Positions 19,291 through 29,408 are shown, counted from the stretch's first letter. The stretch is DNA of 64,000 nt from Pythium myriotylum (GCA_023091665.1 JALJCQ010000016.1:1302001-1366000), one strand, 5' to 3'. The notes: generated from the letters alone by a model not told the origin. Numbers and translations: made by a program.

Positions 19291-21003
19291 TTACTCGCAG
19301 CCGCTCCCACCGGCGATCCAGCGGCAGGACGTCGACTCGTTGACCGACAGCACGTGGGCAAGAATGCTGAGACAGAGCCCCGCGAAGAGCGTACCAACCA
19401 GAAGAATTCTCAATTGTGGGGACGACGAGCTGTTGTGGCGCATTTTCCACTCGCGGATCGCATCGCTGCGGCGGGGCAGAACAAAAATCCATGCGAGAGA
19501 CAGCAGCTGGGCCCCGTACGCAACGAGGAAGACGGTCGTCGCATCCTTTCGGACTTCATGCGAGTCACGGAGAATGTCCTCGTTGTAGACATCGAATGAT
19601 GCGTCCACGAGCTTTGTGATGACCGTGCCGATTGTGTTCGCAAGAATTGACACCGAGGTGACGAGCTCGCGCGTGATCTCGGTTGAGCCCGGCTCCGCGA
19701 CTTCTCCAAGAACTGCATGGACGATCACGAGTTCGAGCGTGGAAGGGAGCACCTCCAGCAAGGGCATACCTAGCCATAGATATTTGCTGCGAACTTCGTC
19801 CCAAATCGTAGCCATAGTGATCGAACAGTCAACTACCAAGACCAGGACATTGGCGACCACGATCAGCAGCAGATGATTGACAGCCAGACCCTTGTTTTTC
19901 GCAAGACGGATGAAGCCCATGACCGCGAGCGTCGCGACAAAGCTGATGACGTTGTCGTTGATCGGTTGCACATTGGCCCAGTACATTGCGATGGGGTAGC
20001 CAGGCGTCGCGGTTACTCCACGAAGCACGCCGGCGGCGAAGCGGCAGGCAATAAGCAGGCACAGTGCGCGGTTGTCGAAGATCGCCCAGAGAGGTTTCAC
20101 ACAAGATGCGAACGAACTGTCCCCGGGGGAGCGTTCGGCGATGAAGAACTGCGCGCACGGCGTCGGGACGATCGCAATGAAGCCAGTAATCATCATGGCA
20201 GTTTTGTAGTTGAGTGCAAAATCGAAATCACCACCGTAGTCCTCGCCGTTCAAAGTCAACCCCATGAACACGAACGCGAAGAGCATCCCGAGGATGCGCT
20301 TCGCTGACATGTCCCGTGTGAAGATGGAGGCGTCACCAGGGTTCATTGGGGGAAAGTGTTCATTGGCAGTCTGTTCAATCAGCGCGTCACCCCCCACGTC
20401 GGCCAACACGAGTCCGAGCATCGAGACAGACATGAGCAAGACGTAGCGTGCCCCTCGGCGAGGCGCCTCGAGATTCAAGAGGCTAAACTCACTCGCGCTC
20501 AGCTGATCCAATGGATGCGGGTCGAACTTGTCCTTCGGGAAGTACGGTTCTTTGATACTGATAAAGCTGATGGCAGCGAGAGAGACGTTTGCGACCGTCC
20601 AACCAACAAGAAGACACCGACGGTATCGCCACGACTCGGAGCCTGGGATAGAGTTGGCGAGCACGCGAAGCAGCGGCCGCAACACCCACGGAAGCGCCAA
20701 TAGGGCCCTTGCCGAGAGCGTTTGCGTGCCTTCCATGTTGAGATAGCCCATAAGAAATGGGTAGATAGTAAGCGGCAGCACGGTGGAGACAAAGCCCATA
20801 ACGAGGCTGTGAACGTAGAGACCGGCCCACCGCTTGTCCTTGATCGAGAGAGGATACTGTTCGGAAATCATGGGTGTGAGGCTTGAGTGGACTCCTTCTG
20901 ATTGCTGGCGGTAGTAGTCTGGTAGCATCTCGTGTGGAGCTTCACTTGTGCTCGAAGCACGGTGGACGAGGTCGGCGGTAATCGTGCGGGCGGCTTGGTT
21001 CAT
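19291..21003 (-). CDS. BT1/FBT-like membrane transporter, array copy 7
   Basis: A single-exon, 570-residue transporter. The ATG at 21003 gives MNQAARTITADLVHRASS, matching the family start; six extra codons upstream begin with TTG. Blocks include RWAGLYVHSLVMGFVSTVLP, ALPWVLRPLLRVLANSIPGS, SWRYRRCLLVGW and LADVGGDALIEQTANEHFP. It is similar to copies 8 and 9 in the GDAS/GDCS loop and in FFIAERSPG. The C-terminus is STSCRWIAGGSGCE. Upstream it shares an exact 18-base element with copy 8 at about the same distance, suggesting common control. The frame is intact. Confidence 0.8.
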   Translation of the reverse strand: MNQAARTITADLVHRASSTSEAPHEMLPDYYRQQSEGVHSSLTPMISEQYPLSIKDKRWAGLYVHSLVMGFVSTVLPLTIYPFLMGYLNMEGTQTLSARALLALPWVLRPLLRVLANSIPGSESWRYRRCLLVGWTVANVSLAAISFISIKEPYFPKDKFDPHPLDQLSASEFSLLNLEAPRRGARYVLLMSVSMLGLVLADVGGDALIEQTANEHFPPMNPGDASIFTRDMSAKRILGMLFAFVFMGLTLNGEDYGGDFDFALNYKTAMMITGFIAIVPTPCAQFFIAERSPGDSSFASCVKPLWAIFDNRALCLLIACRFAAGVLRGVTATPGYPIAMYWANVQPINDNVISFVATLAVMGFIRLAKNKGLAVNHLLLIVVANVLVLVVDCSITMATIWDEVRSKYLWLGMPLLEVLPSTLELVIVHAVLGEVAEPGSTEITRELVTSVSILANTIGTVITKLVDASFDVYNEDILRDSHEVRKDATTVFLVAYGAQLLSLAWIFVLPRRSDAIREWKMRHNSSSSPQLRILLVGTLFAGLCLSILAHVLSVNESTSCRWIAGGSGCE

Positions 21004-21089
21004 CTTTGCTTGTGGAAGCAAACGAAGTTGTGAGGAACGAACAGGGTCGCCTACTTGTTTGAATTGCAGTATTGCGGCTCAAAATTAGT

Positions 21090-21107
21090 GCACAATCTGA
21101 GACAGAG
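21090..21107 (-). promoter_or_regulatory. 18-base promoter element of transporter copy 7
   Basis: Sense sequence CTCTGTCTCAGATTGTGC, starting 87 bases before the ATG, is identical to the element upstream of copy 8. Sequence between element and gene has diverged, so the match is likely to be maintained or recently duplicated. A binding factor is not known. Confidence 0.55.
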
Positions 21108-21597
21108 ATTTATCATCATGACTTGTCGGTCCGTAGAAAGACAACATGCTAGAGGAGTAATCTAGGTGGACATGCCAGAAAAGGTCCGGCAACCAATATA
21201 AGTTGTTGAGATTCACTTAGTTCGAATAGTAAAATGTTTGATTGGTTTTATAAATTAGAAAATAGAATATATCGTATGTCTAAGAGCTTTGACGCGTCCA
21301 TATTGTTGACTCGATTGAGCTGGTCCTCCCAGACGACAACGCCATTCCAAATCGCAAGTCAAAATGCTAATTGGTTCAGCGTCCTTGCTATTGTTGTTGT
21401 CTACTCACTGGACAGCATCCGTTGTCAGAGCACAATCAATTGCACCGAGCCTGTCGTTGGTTCTGTGATGATGTTCAGCTAGGTGCAGTGCTCGCGGGCG
21501 CAATAAATGCTCGCTACTACGATCGAAAAGACAGGTCGTGCGACATCACGGCTGCGAGCCACGATCTTCAGGCAACCAGTTGGTAGAACTCTTGGTG

Positions 21598-21724
21598 ATG
21601 ATGATGATGATGATGATGATGTAAGTGAAGTCTATTGAGCTCTTCGTGTGAATCCTAATAGCTTTCCTGCTGCACTGTCGACGTACCAGGGCTCAACGGT
21701 GGCGCCATTGAGGCTTATCCTAGG
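21598..21724 (-). repeat. SINE-like dispersed repeat, copy R2, with 13-base target duplication
   Basis: On the minus strand this 127-base element reads through GCAGCAGGAAAGC, ATTAGGATTC and GACTTCACTTACATCATC and ends in a long (ATC)n tail. It is flanked by perfect 13-base direct repeats AGAACTCTTGGTG at 21,585-21,597 and 21,725-21,737. Direct repeats of this length plus a simple-sequence 3' tail are the signature of target-primed retrotransposition. It is too short to code for anything and would depend on a LINE in trans. Confidence 0.62.
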
Positions 21725-22964
21725 AGAACTCTTGGTGGTGATCATGAGCTTGCGAGAAGGAATGCATTCAACAAACGCGTTTGTTACGGTACGCTGTGAT
21801 CGTTAGTTGGCTCAGGGGGTTTACCGTAGGCAGTCCATACAATACTGTAGGTACAGGTTCCAAGACCGAACTGTAACGTAGGCTGTCATATTACGTCGAA
21901 GGGTTGATCCGAGTCGAAGGGGCCATAGGAGCGTAAACGAGAGAAACGTGTCTGAGAGATGCCCACGGATCTAAAAAAACGCACGTAATAACACGCTCTT
22001 GATGTTGGGACACCGCGATGACCCGTCCCCTCCGACATCGGTTGTTTTCGAGAAAACCGAAGGAGTCACGGTTTCCGTCTGCTTGCGTCGCCGCTAAATT
22101 TGATTCAATACGTGCAATCATCCCGTAGCACCACGGGCGCCCCAGTCCCTGCGAAACTGTCTCAATACGATAGGCAAATGTTCGAGATTTGGTCCTGCAT
22201 TACCGAGTGGGAGTCCAAGAGTTGAGAAATTCGTGGAGGTAATACGGCGATGAACCTTGGTCGCATTCATCTTACGCTCAAGATGATAGCTGAAGCGAGT
22301 GAACGGACTCACAAGGTTGAGGCGCCTCACTGCTCAGCCGGTACTACGGAAGCGGAGCTTGCGAGCCACCGTACCGGCAGTAGAGCACGCTTGCTCATCG
22401 TTCAGCACCTCAGTCACTGCGCTAGCGCCACCAGCTTATCTCTGACGCTCAAGCAAGAAGTTGAGACAGGGTCGTGAAGATTTGGCTTGCTTACCAAGAC
22501 GAAGATCGTGTTGACCACGCGATTCAGGTGCGCGGTCATGTCCAAGTGCCCACGGCAGAATGAAAAGGGGGTGAAATCCGTAGACTCCACTCGAAGCGGT
22601 CAGACAGGTGAAATGTGTGGAGTTTTTTGCTTGGAAACCATTGCGATATTCGCTACAAAAGCGGTCATCTTGTTGTACGAAATGAGTCTCGATGCCCCTA
22701 CCACCACCACCAAAATTTTTGTGGATTAAGGTCTCCAAATCCGGCCCCCCAGCAACGGGGTATAGAAGTCATCGGCGATAGCCTCCAGTTAACTTCGTCA
22801 AGTACGGCACCATCGGTGTGCAAAGCCGCATGTCCCTTTAGTCGGACACAAACCCTTTGGTGGAGTGAATTGCAGTCGGGGCGGATATGTAGGGATACGG
22901 CCAACAAAATTACTTGGATTAAAAGCTTAAATGACTGCAATCATACTATGATAACTTGTCCTCC

Positions 22965-24683
22965 TTAGTCGCAGCCTTTACCACCGGCGATCCATTGACA
23001 AGAAGTCGACTCGTTGATTGACAAAACGTGGATGGCGATGCTCCCAAAGAAACTAACCACGACCAACCCGAGCAGCGCAGCACCAACTGGTGCGGATGAG
23101 GTATTGTGCCGCATCCTCCACTCGCGAGCCTCTTCGCTGCGGCGAGGCAAGACGTAAACCCAGGCGAGCGACAGCAGCTGCGCCGCGTACGCTATGAGGA
23201 ATACGGTTGTTGCGTCACTGCGTACGTGGTCCGAGTCCGTGAGAATGTCGTCGTTGAAAACATCGAAGGACGCGCCGAGCAGCTTGGTCGCAACTGTACC
23301 GAGCGTGGTAGCAAGAATTGAGATGGCAGTGACAATCTCGCGCGTGAGCTCAGTGTGGCCAGCCTCCGCAATCTGCCCAATTATCAGGTGGACCAGGACG
23401 TGTTCCAGCACCGACGGTACTGTCGCAAGCAAAGGCATACCGACCCAGAGATACCCGCTGCGAACGACGTCCCAAATCGTGGCCATGGTGATCGCGCAGT
23501 CGACCCCCAAAACGAGGATGTTCGCGACCACGATGAGGAACACGTGGTTCAACACCCAGTTCTTCTTTTCTGCGAGTCGCACGAAGCCAATGACAGAGAG
23601 TGTAGCCACGAAGCTGATGATGCTGTCGTTGATCGGCTGCACATCCGCCCAATACATGGCGATGGGGTTTCCAGGCGTGGCGCTCACACCACGCATCACG
23701 CCAGCGATGAATCGGCAGATGATAATAAGGCCGAGTCCGCGGTTCTGGAAGATCGTCCAGACGGTTTCTGCACACGTGCGGAACGAACTCCGGATGGGGG
23801 AACGTTCTGAGATGAAGAACTGAGCCGCGGGGGTTGTAGGGACTGTAGCAAACCCCACAACCATCATGATTTTGCTGAATTTGAGCGAGAAGCTGAAGCT
23901 GCCACCGTAGTCCTCGCCGTTCATCGTGAATCCTATGAACACGAACGCGGACAGCACGCCGGCGATGCGTTTCGCCGTCATGTCTTGCACGAACACAGAT
24001 TCAGCACCGGATCCGAGAGCTGGGAAATGCTCGGTCGCAACCTGCTCAATGAGCGCATCACCTCCAACATCGGCCAGCACGAGTCCAATGACCGATACGG
24101 TCATGAGCATCACGAAGATCCCGGCGTCGCCTCGTGCGTCAGTCCTCACAAGACTGAGCTCGGTTGCGTTCAGCTGGCTCAGTGGCTGTGGATCCAACTT
24201 GTCTCTCGGGAAGTAGGGTTCTTTAGTCTCCATGAAACTGATCACAGTTAGTGCAATGTTGGCGACCGTCCAGCCGACCGCGAGACATCGTCGATAACGC
24301 CACACCTCGGAGCCTGGTAATGACGCTGCTAAGATGCGGAAGAGCGGACGCAAGACCCATGGGATAGCTAGCAGTGCCCGTACTGAAAGTGTCTGTGTGC
24401 CTTCCATGTTGAGATATCCGGTGAAGAAAGGGTAGATCATAAGTGGCAATGCGGTAGTGACAAAGCCCATGACAAAGCTGTGAACATATAGGCCTGCCCA
24501 GCGCTTGTCCTTGATCATGATCAACACGGGCTCCTTGGACTTGGACTCGAGGACGGGGAAGGTGTCCCCGGAGGTCGTTTGGTTGTTGTAAAACGTGGGC
24601 AGCGCATCGAGCGTGGCTGTATTACTCAAGCTCGAGGTGCGCAGATAGAGATTGGCCGTCGAGCCGTTCGAGAATTGATTCAT
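22965..24683 (-). CDS. BT1/FBT-like membrane transporter, array copy 8
   Basis: A single-exon, 572-residue transporter starting MNQFSNGSTANLYLRTSS at 24683. It has the conserved first-helix entry RWAGLYVHSFVMGFVTTALP, the loop PTTPAAQFFISERSPIRSSF and the substrate-pathway-like block GVSATPGNPIAMYWADVQPI. It preserves CAG (Gln) in EGTQTLS, the codon that is TAG in copy 6. The end is STSCQWIAGGKGCD. In the sense direction GCGCATTTGCCATTTACG lies about 10-27 bases before the ATG, close to the 16-base oomycete core promoter GCTCATTYYNCAWTTT. The frame is intact. Confidence 0.8.
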   Translation of the reverse strand: MNQFSNGSTANLYLRTSSLSNTATLDALPTFYNNQTTSGDTFPVLESKSKEPVLIMIKDKRWAGLYVHSFVMGFVTTALPLMIYPFFTGYLNMEGTQTLSVRALLAIPWVLRPLFRILAASLPGSEVWRYRRCLAVGWTVANIALTVISFMETKEPYFPRDKLDPQPLSQLNATELSLVRTDARGDAGIFVMLMTVSVIGLVLADVGGDALIEQVATEHFPALGSGAESVFVQDMTAKRIAGVLSAFVFIGFTMNGEDYGGSFSFSLKFSKIMMVVGFATVPTTPAAQFFISERSPIRSSFRTCAETVWTIFQNRGLGLIIICRFIAGVMRGVSATPGNPIAMYWADVQPINDSIISFVATLSVIGFVRLAEKKNWVLNHVFLIVVANILVLGVDCAITMATIWDVVRSGYLWVGMPLLATVPSVLEHVLVHLIIGQIAEAGHTELTREIVTAISILATTLGTVATKLLGASFDVFNDDILTDSDHVRSDATTVFLIAYAAQLLSLAWVYVLPRRSEEAREWRMRHNTSSAPVGAALLGLVVVSFFGSIAIHVLSINESTSCQWIAGGKGCD

Positions 24684-25334
24684 AACTGCGCGTAAATGGC
24701 AAATGCGCTAGTGTGATGCGAAAAGACAGTTTGACAGGGTGCCCCCCTGGTTGGTCTGCGCAAGAATTTCGCGTACACAGCACAATCTGAGACAGAGGTC
24801 GTGCGTCTGCATCAGCTGTCGGTTTCTTCCAAAACTGGACTCCAGGTGCAGCCTACACGCACGAAGATGACCCGAAAACACCGAAAAAAGACCCAAAACT
24901 TCAACAAAAACACGAATATCTCGTTTGTAAAACCGAAGAATAACCACACCCAGCGGATGATGCTAACCTTGAATGGCGTTCAGTGATAGTAAACATCAAA
25001 GAGTTCAGTCGAAAGTCACTGCTACGAGAAGAGCCATTGTCTGTACCCCGCGGTCTCCAGCGTGATCAGTTTGCTTTCAACCACACAACGCGGCGTTGAT
25101 ATCCTCCGCGTATCCTGACAGCTCGATCGAAAGAATCACGAGAGTTCCGCGAAAGGCAGTGGTTCACGTGGTGCGACACTTTGACCACCCACGACCAAAT
25201 GGAAGGTGCTAGCGTAATGAGTGCAACTGAGGAGCGAGATTGCGCCTTTGGTCCTTCCAAACATTAGCGAACTCGACATGAAGACGGAGGAAGAACCACA
25301 CCCCTTCGCAAGAATCTCCGCTGCTGTAGCTCCA
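24684..25334. other. Spacer between transporter copy 8 and the inverted-repeat element
   Basis: 650 bases holding the promoter of copy 8 and nothing else that I can support. Base composition falls toward AT around 24,850-24,950. Confidence 0.4.
24780..24797 (-). promoter_or_regulatory. 18-base promoter element of transporter copy 8
   Basis: Sense sequence CTCTGTCTCAGATTGTGC begins 97 bases before the ATG and is identical to the element before copy 7. Weaker versions sharing AGATTGTGC or GGATTGTGC precede copies 9 and 6. Confidence 0.55.
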
Positions 25335-25344
25335 CAAACAGCTA
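25335..25344 (+). repeat. Left target-site duplication of the inverted-repeat element
   Basis: CAAACAGCTA, repeated exactly at 27,392-27,401, directly adjacent to the element terminus. Confidence 0.7.
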
Positions 25345-27391
25345 GGAAGCGTCTAAAACAGGTCAATTTGTGGGTCAGGTCAGCGTCTTTTCTATGCACG
25401 CATCCACTTGGTCAGGCAACAGGTCACGTCGAGCCACGTGACCAATGCTCACTGTCACTGCCGAGGTCAGACTTTTGACGCCGAAACAGACTTTCCACAG
25501 TCGAATAACCAACAAACCAATCAAACAAGAACAGGGGTCGACCTGCCGGCCAAGGAGGTCGCGCCCTCCCGAGTGCACGTGTTCGGCTGTGAGTCACGGC
25601 AACAGCGCGGCCTCGAGGAAACGCCCGAGGTCGCGCTCGCGCGTGGCCGAACGTCACCCCGGCCGCGGGTAGCGATGGCGCGACCTCTGTCTAACGCCTT
25701 TGTGGGTGGCCTCGCGCCTCGCGCTCGCGCGAGGCCTTGCGCCATCGCCGCCGCACAAGCTCGGGCAGCAGACCGCCAGGCGTTGCGCCTCGTCGTTGGC
25801 CACCCGGGAGAGCTCTGTGCGCAACTGCTGCCGCCGGCACTGCGTCTGGAAGCAGCGAGCCATTCGGGCGGTTTGTCCGCCAACTGTGGTCGGCGGCCGT
25901 GGCGCTTCGTGTCCTCATCGGCCTCGGGGCAGAGCCTGGGCGCTTTGTGCTCTTGGAGTGTGGAGTGGCGCGCTAAGTAGAGCCTGCGCGCGAGCCTCAA
26001 CACTCGTTGTTGATAGCAATGCGTTAGATGTGTTTGCACAATTTGGCTGGCGACACTATTGAATCCTAAACGAAGTATGTGGAGCGCAGCAGGAAACCTG
26101 TTAGGATTCATTAAGACAAACTCAACAGACTCCACTTGATTCATCATCATCATGCTGGCCTCAGTTGCGTAAGGTCGTTCTCGCCTGCGCCAGCGCCGTC
26201 GCTCAAGCAAGCGTTTCTCCGTTGCGGTCGGTTGGATGTGGAAGTCACGGTCTTCGCGTCGCGTCACCATGCTAGGTCAGGCGCTATTGAATGGATGCGA
26301 ACTTGAGGACAGCGAGCCCACGTCAATCGTGCTATCCAAAGCGCCCTCCGCCATTGTGTGCAGTTGCCCCTGCATACGGAAGACCTATTCTTAGTGACGG
26401 ACCACATGACAGCAGCAGCAGACCTAACAGTAACCCCGCCGACCCGGGTTGAGCTCACCTAAAAGCTGCGTAAAACTTCGTCGAGCGTAACTTTTGGTGA
26501 AGGAGACTTCGCTGACACACCGTGTCCGTCCAAGCGCGACATGGACAAGGGCAGCAAGGGCAGGGCAGCGGGGACTCTGGCTCGTGGTCGTCGGTTTTGA
26601 CCTCAGCTTCTGCTTCCGCTCCCGCTCCACATCCGGCTTCAAGCGGAGTGGAGGCGAGATCCCGAGCGCGCCTTCACCGCCGGATTGACTGCGCCTTTAG
26701 TGACGGACCGGCACCATGGGCGTTGGGCACTCCTGCTCCAGAGCCACCGCCGGCTCCGGCTCTGGTATCGGGCAACAGCACCCCGACCGTGCAGCAGTGT
26801 GAGGAGCACAGCTATACCTCTGCCCTAGCGCCTTCTCGGAACTTGATCTCTCCCCTCACGTCGGATACCGGCAGCCAAGTCCGTCGGCTTGCCGCCTCCA
26901 AGATCTCCAGGCTTGTCCTCTGGCGCCTGGGATCGTAAGCCTACCCACAACTTACTCCGCGTGTCCGCGTGATGCATTGGTGGGGCGTCATACGCCGCTG
27001 GAAATGCTATCACCGCGATAAGAAAACGAGATCGATCTGATCGCAATCTCTAACACCATGCCGCCGGTAGTCTTTTGATGCGTCCCACCCGTCGCTGGAG
27101 AACGATCGAAAGGGTCTCATGAGCCATCTGCACCTGACGACATGCGCGGGCTTTCCGCCCACGAAATGCACGACAATGATGAGAATGACTCAGATCGCAG
27201 TGGGGACTCCTCAACCAAGATGATGTTAACTAAATACCTAACGCACTTTGTGAATGATTTGTCCTTCGCTCGCCCAATAAATTAGTATGTTTCTGCGCCT
27301 GACCACCAAGTGGCCGGGGCCGCACAGGTCACGCCCTGCACATAGAAAAGACGCTGACCTGACCATCAAATTGACCTGTTTTAGTCGCAAC
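25345..27391. mobile_element. Non-autonomous DNA transposon with terminal inverted repeats (Mutator-like)
   Basis: A 2,047-base element whose left end GGAAGCGTCTAAAACAGG and right end (reverse complement) GGTTGCGACTAAAACAGG are imperfect inverted repeats. Similarity continues through GGTCAGGTCAGCGTC and TTTTCTATG and, after a gap, CACTTGG and GGTCAGG. The termini abut perfect 10-base direct repeats CAAACAGCTA at 25,335-25,344 and 27,392-27,401, as expected of target-site duplication. Long terminal repeats starting GG and a 9-11 base duplication point to Mutator-like elements; class assignment is an inference. No transposase-like frame is present. The interior has a GC-rich block (about 25,540-25,980), a SINE-like copy, and a Pro/Ala-rich open stretch (26,522-26,938), so it could have captured host or element fragments. 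Confidence 0.75.
26048..26153 (+). repeat. SINE-like dispersed repeat, copy R3, nested in the inverted-repeat element
   Basis: Reads GGCGACACTATTGA, GCAGCAGGAAACC, TTAGGATTC and GACTCCACTTGATTCATC with a CATCATCAT tail, in parallel with R2. It lies within 25,345-27,391, so it either inserted into that element or was carried by it. No clear target duplication was found. Confidence 0.55.
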
Positions 27392-27401
27392 CAAACAGCT
27401 A
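27392..27401 (+). repeat. Right target-site duplication of the inverted-repeat element
   Basis: Exact copy of 25,335-25,344, directly adjacent to the right terminus at 27,391. Confidence 0.7.
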
Positions 27402-27692
27402 TCGAGTGGTAAACCATCCCTGAGGTCGATTGGCTTACTGTACCGGAAGTGGTGAGCCATGCGAGACTCAGCAAATTGAGACTGTGCATGGTACGTGCCT
27501 TCTCAGGCGTCGGTCTTGATTTCTGTCCGTCTAGTTGTTGACCGGAGCTCGTTTTGAACATCCGAAGGACCAGCTCGAGTAGGAGCGCCTCATTGTCACT
27601 CAAAGTCCCACTCCCAAACGTTTGTAATCTGTGAGCTGCACGGCTTGAGAAAGTCAAATCCCGATACAAAGAGCCTAAATGCAAATAGGCTC

Positions 27693-29408
27693 TCAAACGC
27701 AGCCTCGGCCGCCGGCGATCCAGAGGCAAGACGTTGATTTGTTCACTGAGAGCACGTGAACTGCGACGCTCAGACTAAAGCTGACAAAGAGCACACAGAA
27801 CAGCACTTTTCCAAAGCGTGGAGAAGCGTTGGCGTGGCGCAATTTCCATTCATGGATCGCTTGGCTGTCGCGCGGCGGCACGTAAGCACCCGCGAATGAT
27901 AGCAGTTGCGCTGCGAACCCGATCAGGAACGCAATTGATGCATCTCTACGAACGTCGTAGGTGTCTTGGAGAATGTCATCGCTCGAGACAAGAAGCGAAG
28001 AATCAACCAGCTTGGTCACGACGGCGCCGAGAGAGCTGGCGACAACGATCACGACCCCCAAAAGCTCGCGGGTGAGCTCCGCGCTGCTGGAATCAGTGAG
28101 TGCGCTGACGACGACGTGGAGAAGGAAAAAGTCGAGCGCTGAAGGCACTGCCTGAAGCAGCGGCATTCCGACCCAGAGGAACTGGCTACGCACGACGTCC
28201 CAGATCGTGGCCATCGTAATGGAGCAATCAACTGCCAAGACCAGCACGCTTGTAGCGAGGATGGCGAGCACGTGGTTCGGTACCCAACCTCCCCTCTCTG
28301 CGACTCGGATGAAACTGATCACGGCGATTGTCGACACAAAACTGATAACACTATCGTTGATCGGCTGCACGTTGGCCCAGTAGAGTGCTACGGGACTGCC
28401 TGGCGTCGCGCTTACTCCGCGCAGCACACCACTGACGAAGCGGCACGCGATAACGATACTGAGCCCACGATTTTGGAAGATCGACCAGAGAGGCTGCACG
28501 CACGACGAGAACGAGCTGCGTTCGGGGGAGCGTTCAGCGATGAAGAACTGCGCAGCTGGGGTCGGCATGGATGCGATGAAACCCACAGCCATCATGATCT
28601 TTTTGAATCCGACGGAGAAGCTGAACGAGCCGCCATACTCTTTGCCGTTCATCGTCATCCCTATGAACACAAACGCGAACAGCATTCCACCAATGCGCTT
28701 CATTGTCATGTCCTGAGTGAAAACAGAGCAATCTCCGGGGTTCAGCGGTGGGAAGTGCTCGTTCGCAGTCTGCTCGATGAGTGCATCACCACCAACATCG
28801 GCCAGCACGAGTCCGATAGCTGACACTGTCATAAGCATCACGTAGAACCCACCCTCACCAGGCGCGTTTTGATTCACAAGGCTGAGTTCAGTTGTGTTCA
28901 GTTGGCTCTTTGGAAGAGGATCAAATTCAGTCTTTGGGAAGTACGGATCTTTGACGCCAATGAAGCTGATGATAGTGAGCGCGATGTTCGCGACCGTCCA
29001 GCCGATCAGAAGACACCGCCGGTAGCGCCACGTCTCGGAACCTGGCAATGAGGCAGCCAGTGCACGGAAAAGTGGACGCAAGACCCACGGGAGAGCTAAC
29101 AATGATCGAGCCGAGAGCGTCTGCGTGCCTTCCATGTTGAGATATCCGGTGAGGAAGGGATAGATAGTAAGTGGTAGTGCGGTGGTTACAAAGCCCATGG
29201 CGATGCTGTGTACATACAGTCCAGCCCATCGTTTGTCTTTCTTCGAGATCGTGGGCGGCGGCTCTGTGGCTTTGTACTCCAGTATAGGCAAATTCCCCAT
29301 AGACATGGTCTGCTGGTGGTAGTAGCTCGACGTCGACCTGGGTGCTTCATGGAAGCTCGAGACACGGCGGAAGAGATCGGCGCTGGCCGCATTGGAGATC
29401 TGGGCCAT
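27693..29408 (-). CDS. BT1/FBT-like membrane transporter, array copy 9
   Basis: A single-exon, 571-residue transporter starting MAQISNAASADLFRRVSSF at 29408; the 5'-most gene of the array. It shows the family blocks RWAGLYVHSIAMGFVTTALP, SWRYRR-like TWRYRRCLLIGW and GGDALIEQTANEHFP. It is the most altered near the C-terminus: the usual SNDDILRDT is SSDDILQDT, and the usual YVLPRR is YVPPRD before SQAIHEWK, which may change a cytoplasmic loop. The tail is STSCLWIAGGRGCV. The frame is intact. Its 3' flank abuts the mobile element at 27,391; its 5' flank separates the array from the EB1-like gene. Confidence 0.79.
   Translation of the reverse strand: MAQISNAASADLFRRVSSFHEAPRSTSSYYHQQTMSMGNLPILEYKATEPPPTISKKDKRWAGLYVHSIAMGFVTTALPLTIYPFLTGYLNMEGTQTLSARSLLALPWVLRPLFRALAASLPGSETWRYRRCLLIGWTVANIALTIISFIGVKDPYFPKTEFDPLPKSQLNTTELSLVNQNAPGEGGFYVMLMTVSAIGLVLADVGGDALIEQTANEHFPPLNPGDCSVFTQDMTMKRIGGMLFAFVFIGMTMNGKEYGGSFSFSVGFKKIMMAVGFIASMPTPAAQFFIAERSPERSSFSSCVQPLWSIFQNRGLSIVIACRFVSGVLRGVSATPGSPVALYWANVQPINDSVISFVSTIAVISFIRVAERGGWVPNHVLAILATSVLVLAVDCSITMATIWDVVRSQFLWVGMPLLQAVPSALDFFLLHVVVSALTDSSSAELTRELLGVVIVVASSLGAVVTKLVDSSLLVSSDDILQDTYDVRRDASIAFLIGFAAQLLSFAGAYVPPRDSQAIHEWKLRHANASPRFGKVLFCVLFVSFSLSVAVHVLSVNKSTSCLWIAGGRGCV

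Larger units (their letters stand above)
21004..22964. other. 2.0 kb spacer between transporter copies 7 and 8
   Basis: Contains the promoter of copy 7, the SINE-like copy R2 with its target duplication and a (GAT)n tract, and otherwise short broken frames. An accidental run of CCACCACCACC at about 22,700 gives a Trp-rich minus-strand frame with no meaning. No gene is supported. Confidence 0.5.

Noticed and set aside
22698..22940. Minus-strand frame ending in a Trp run
   Set aside because: The Trp run is a CCA trinucleotide repeat read in reverse; no domain or promoter.
25521..26270. 249-residue minus-strand frame and a 190-residue plus-strand frame inside the inverted-repeat element
   Set aside because: Both are Arg/Ala-rich, overlap each other and the SINE-like copy, and show no transposase or other domain. 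Kept only as interior of the element.
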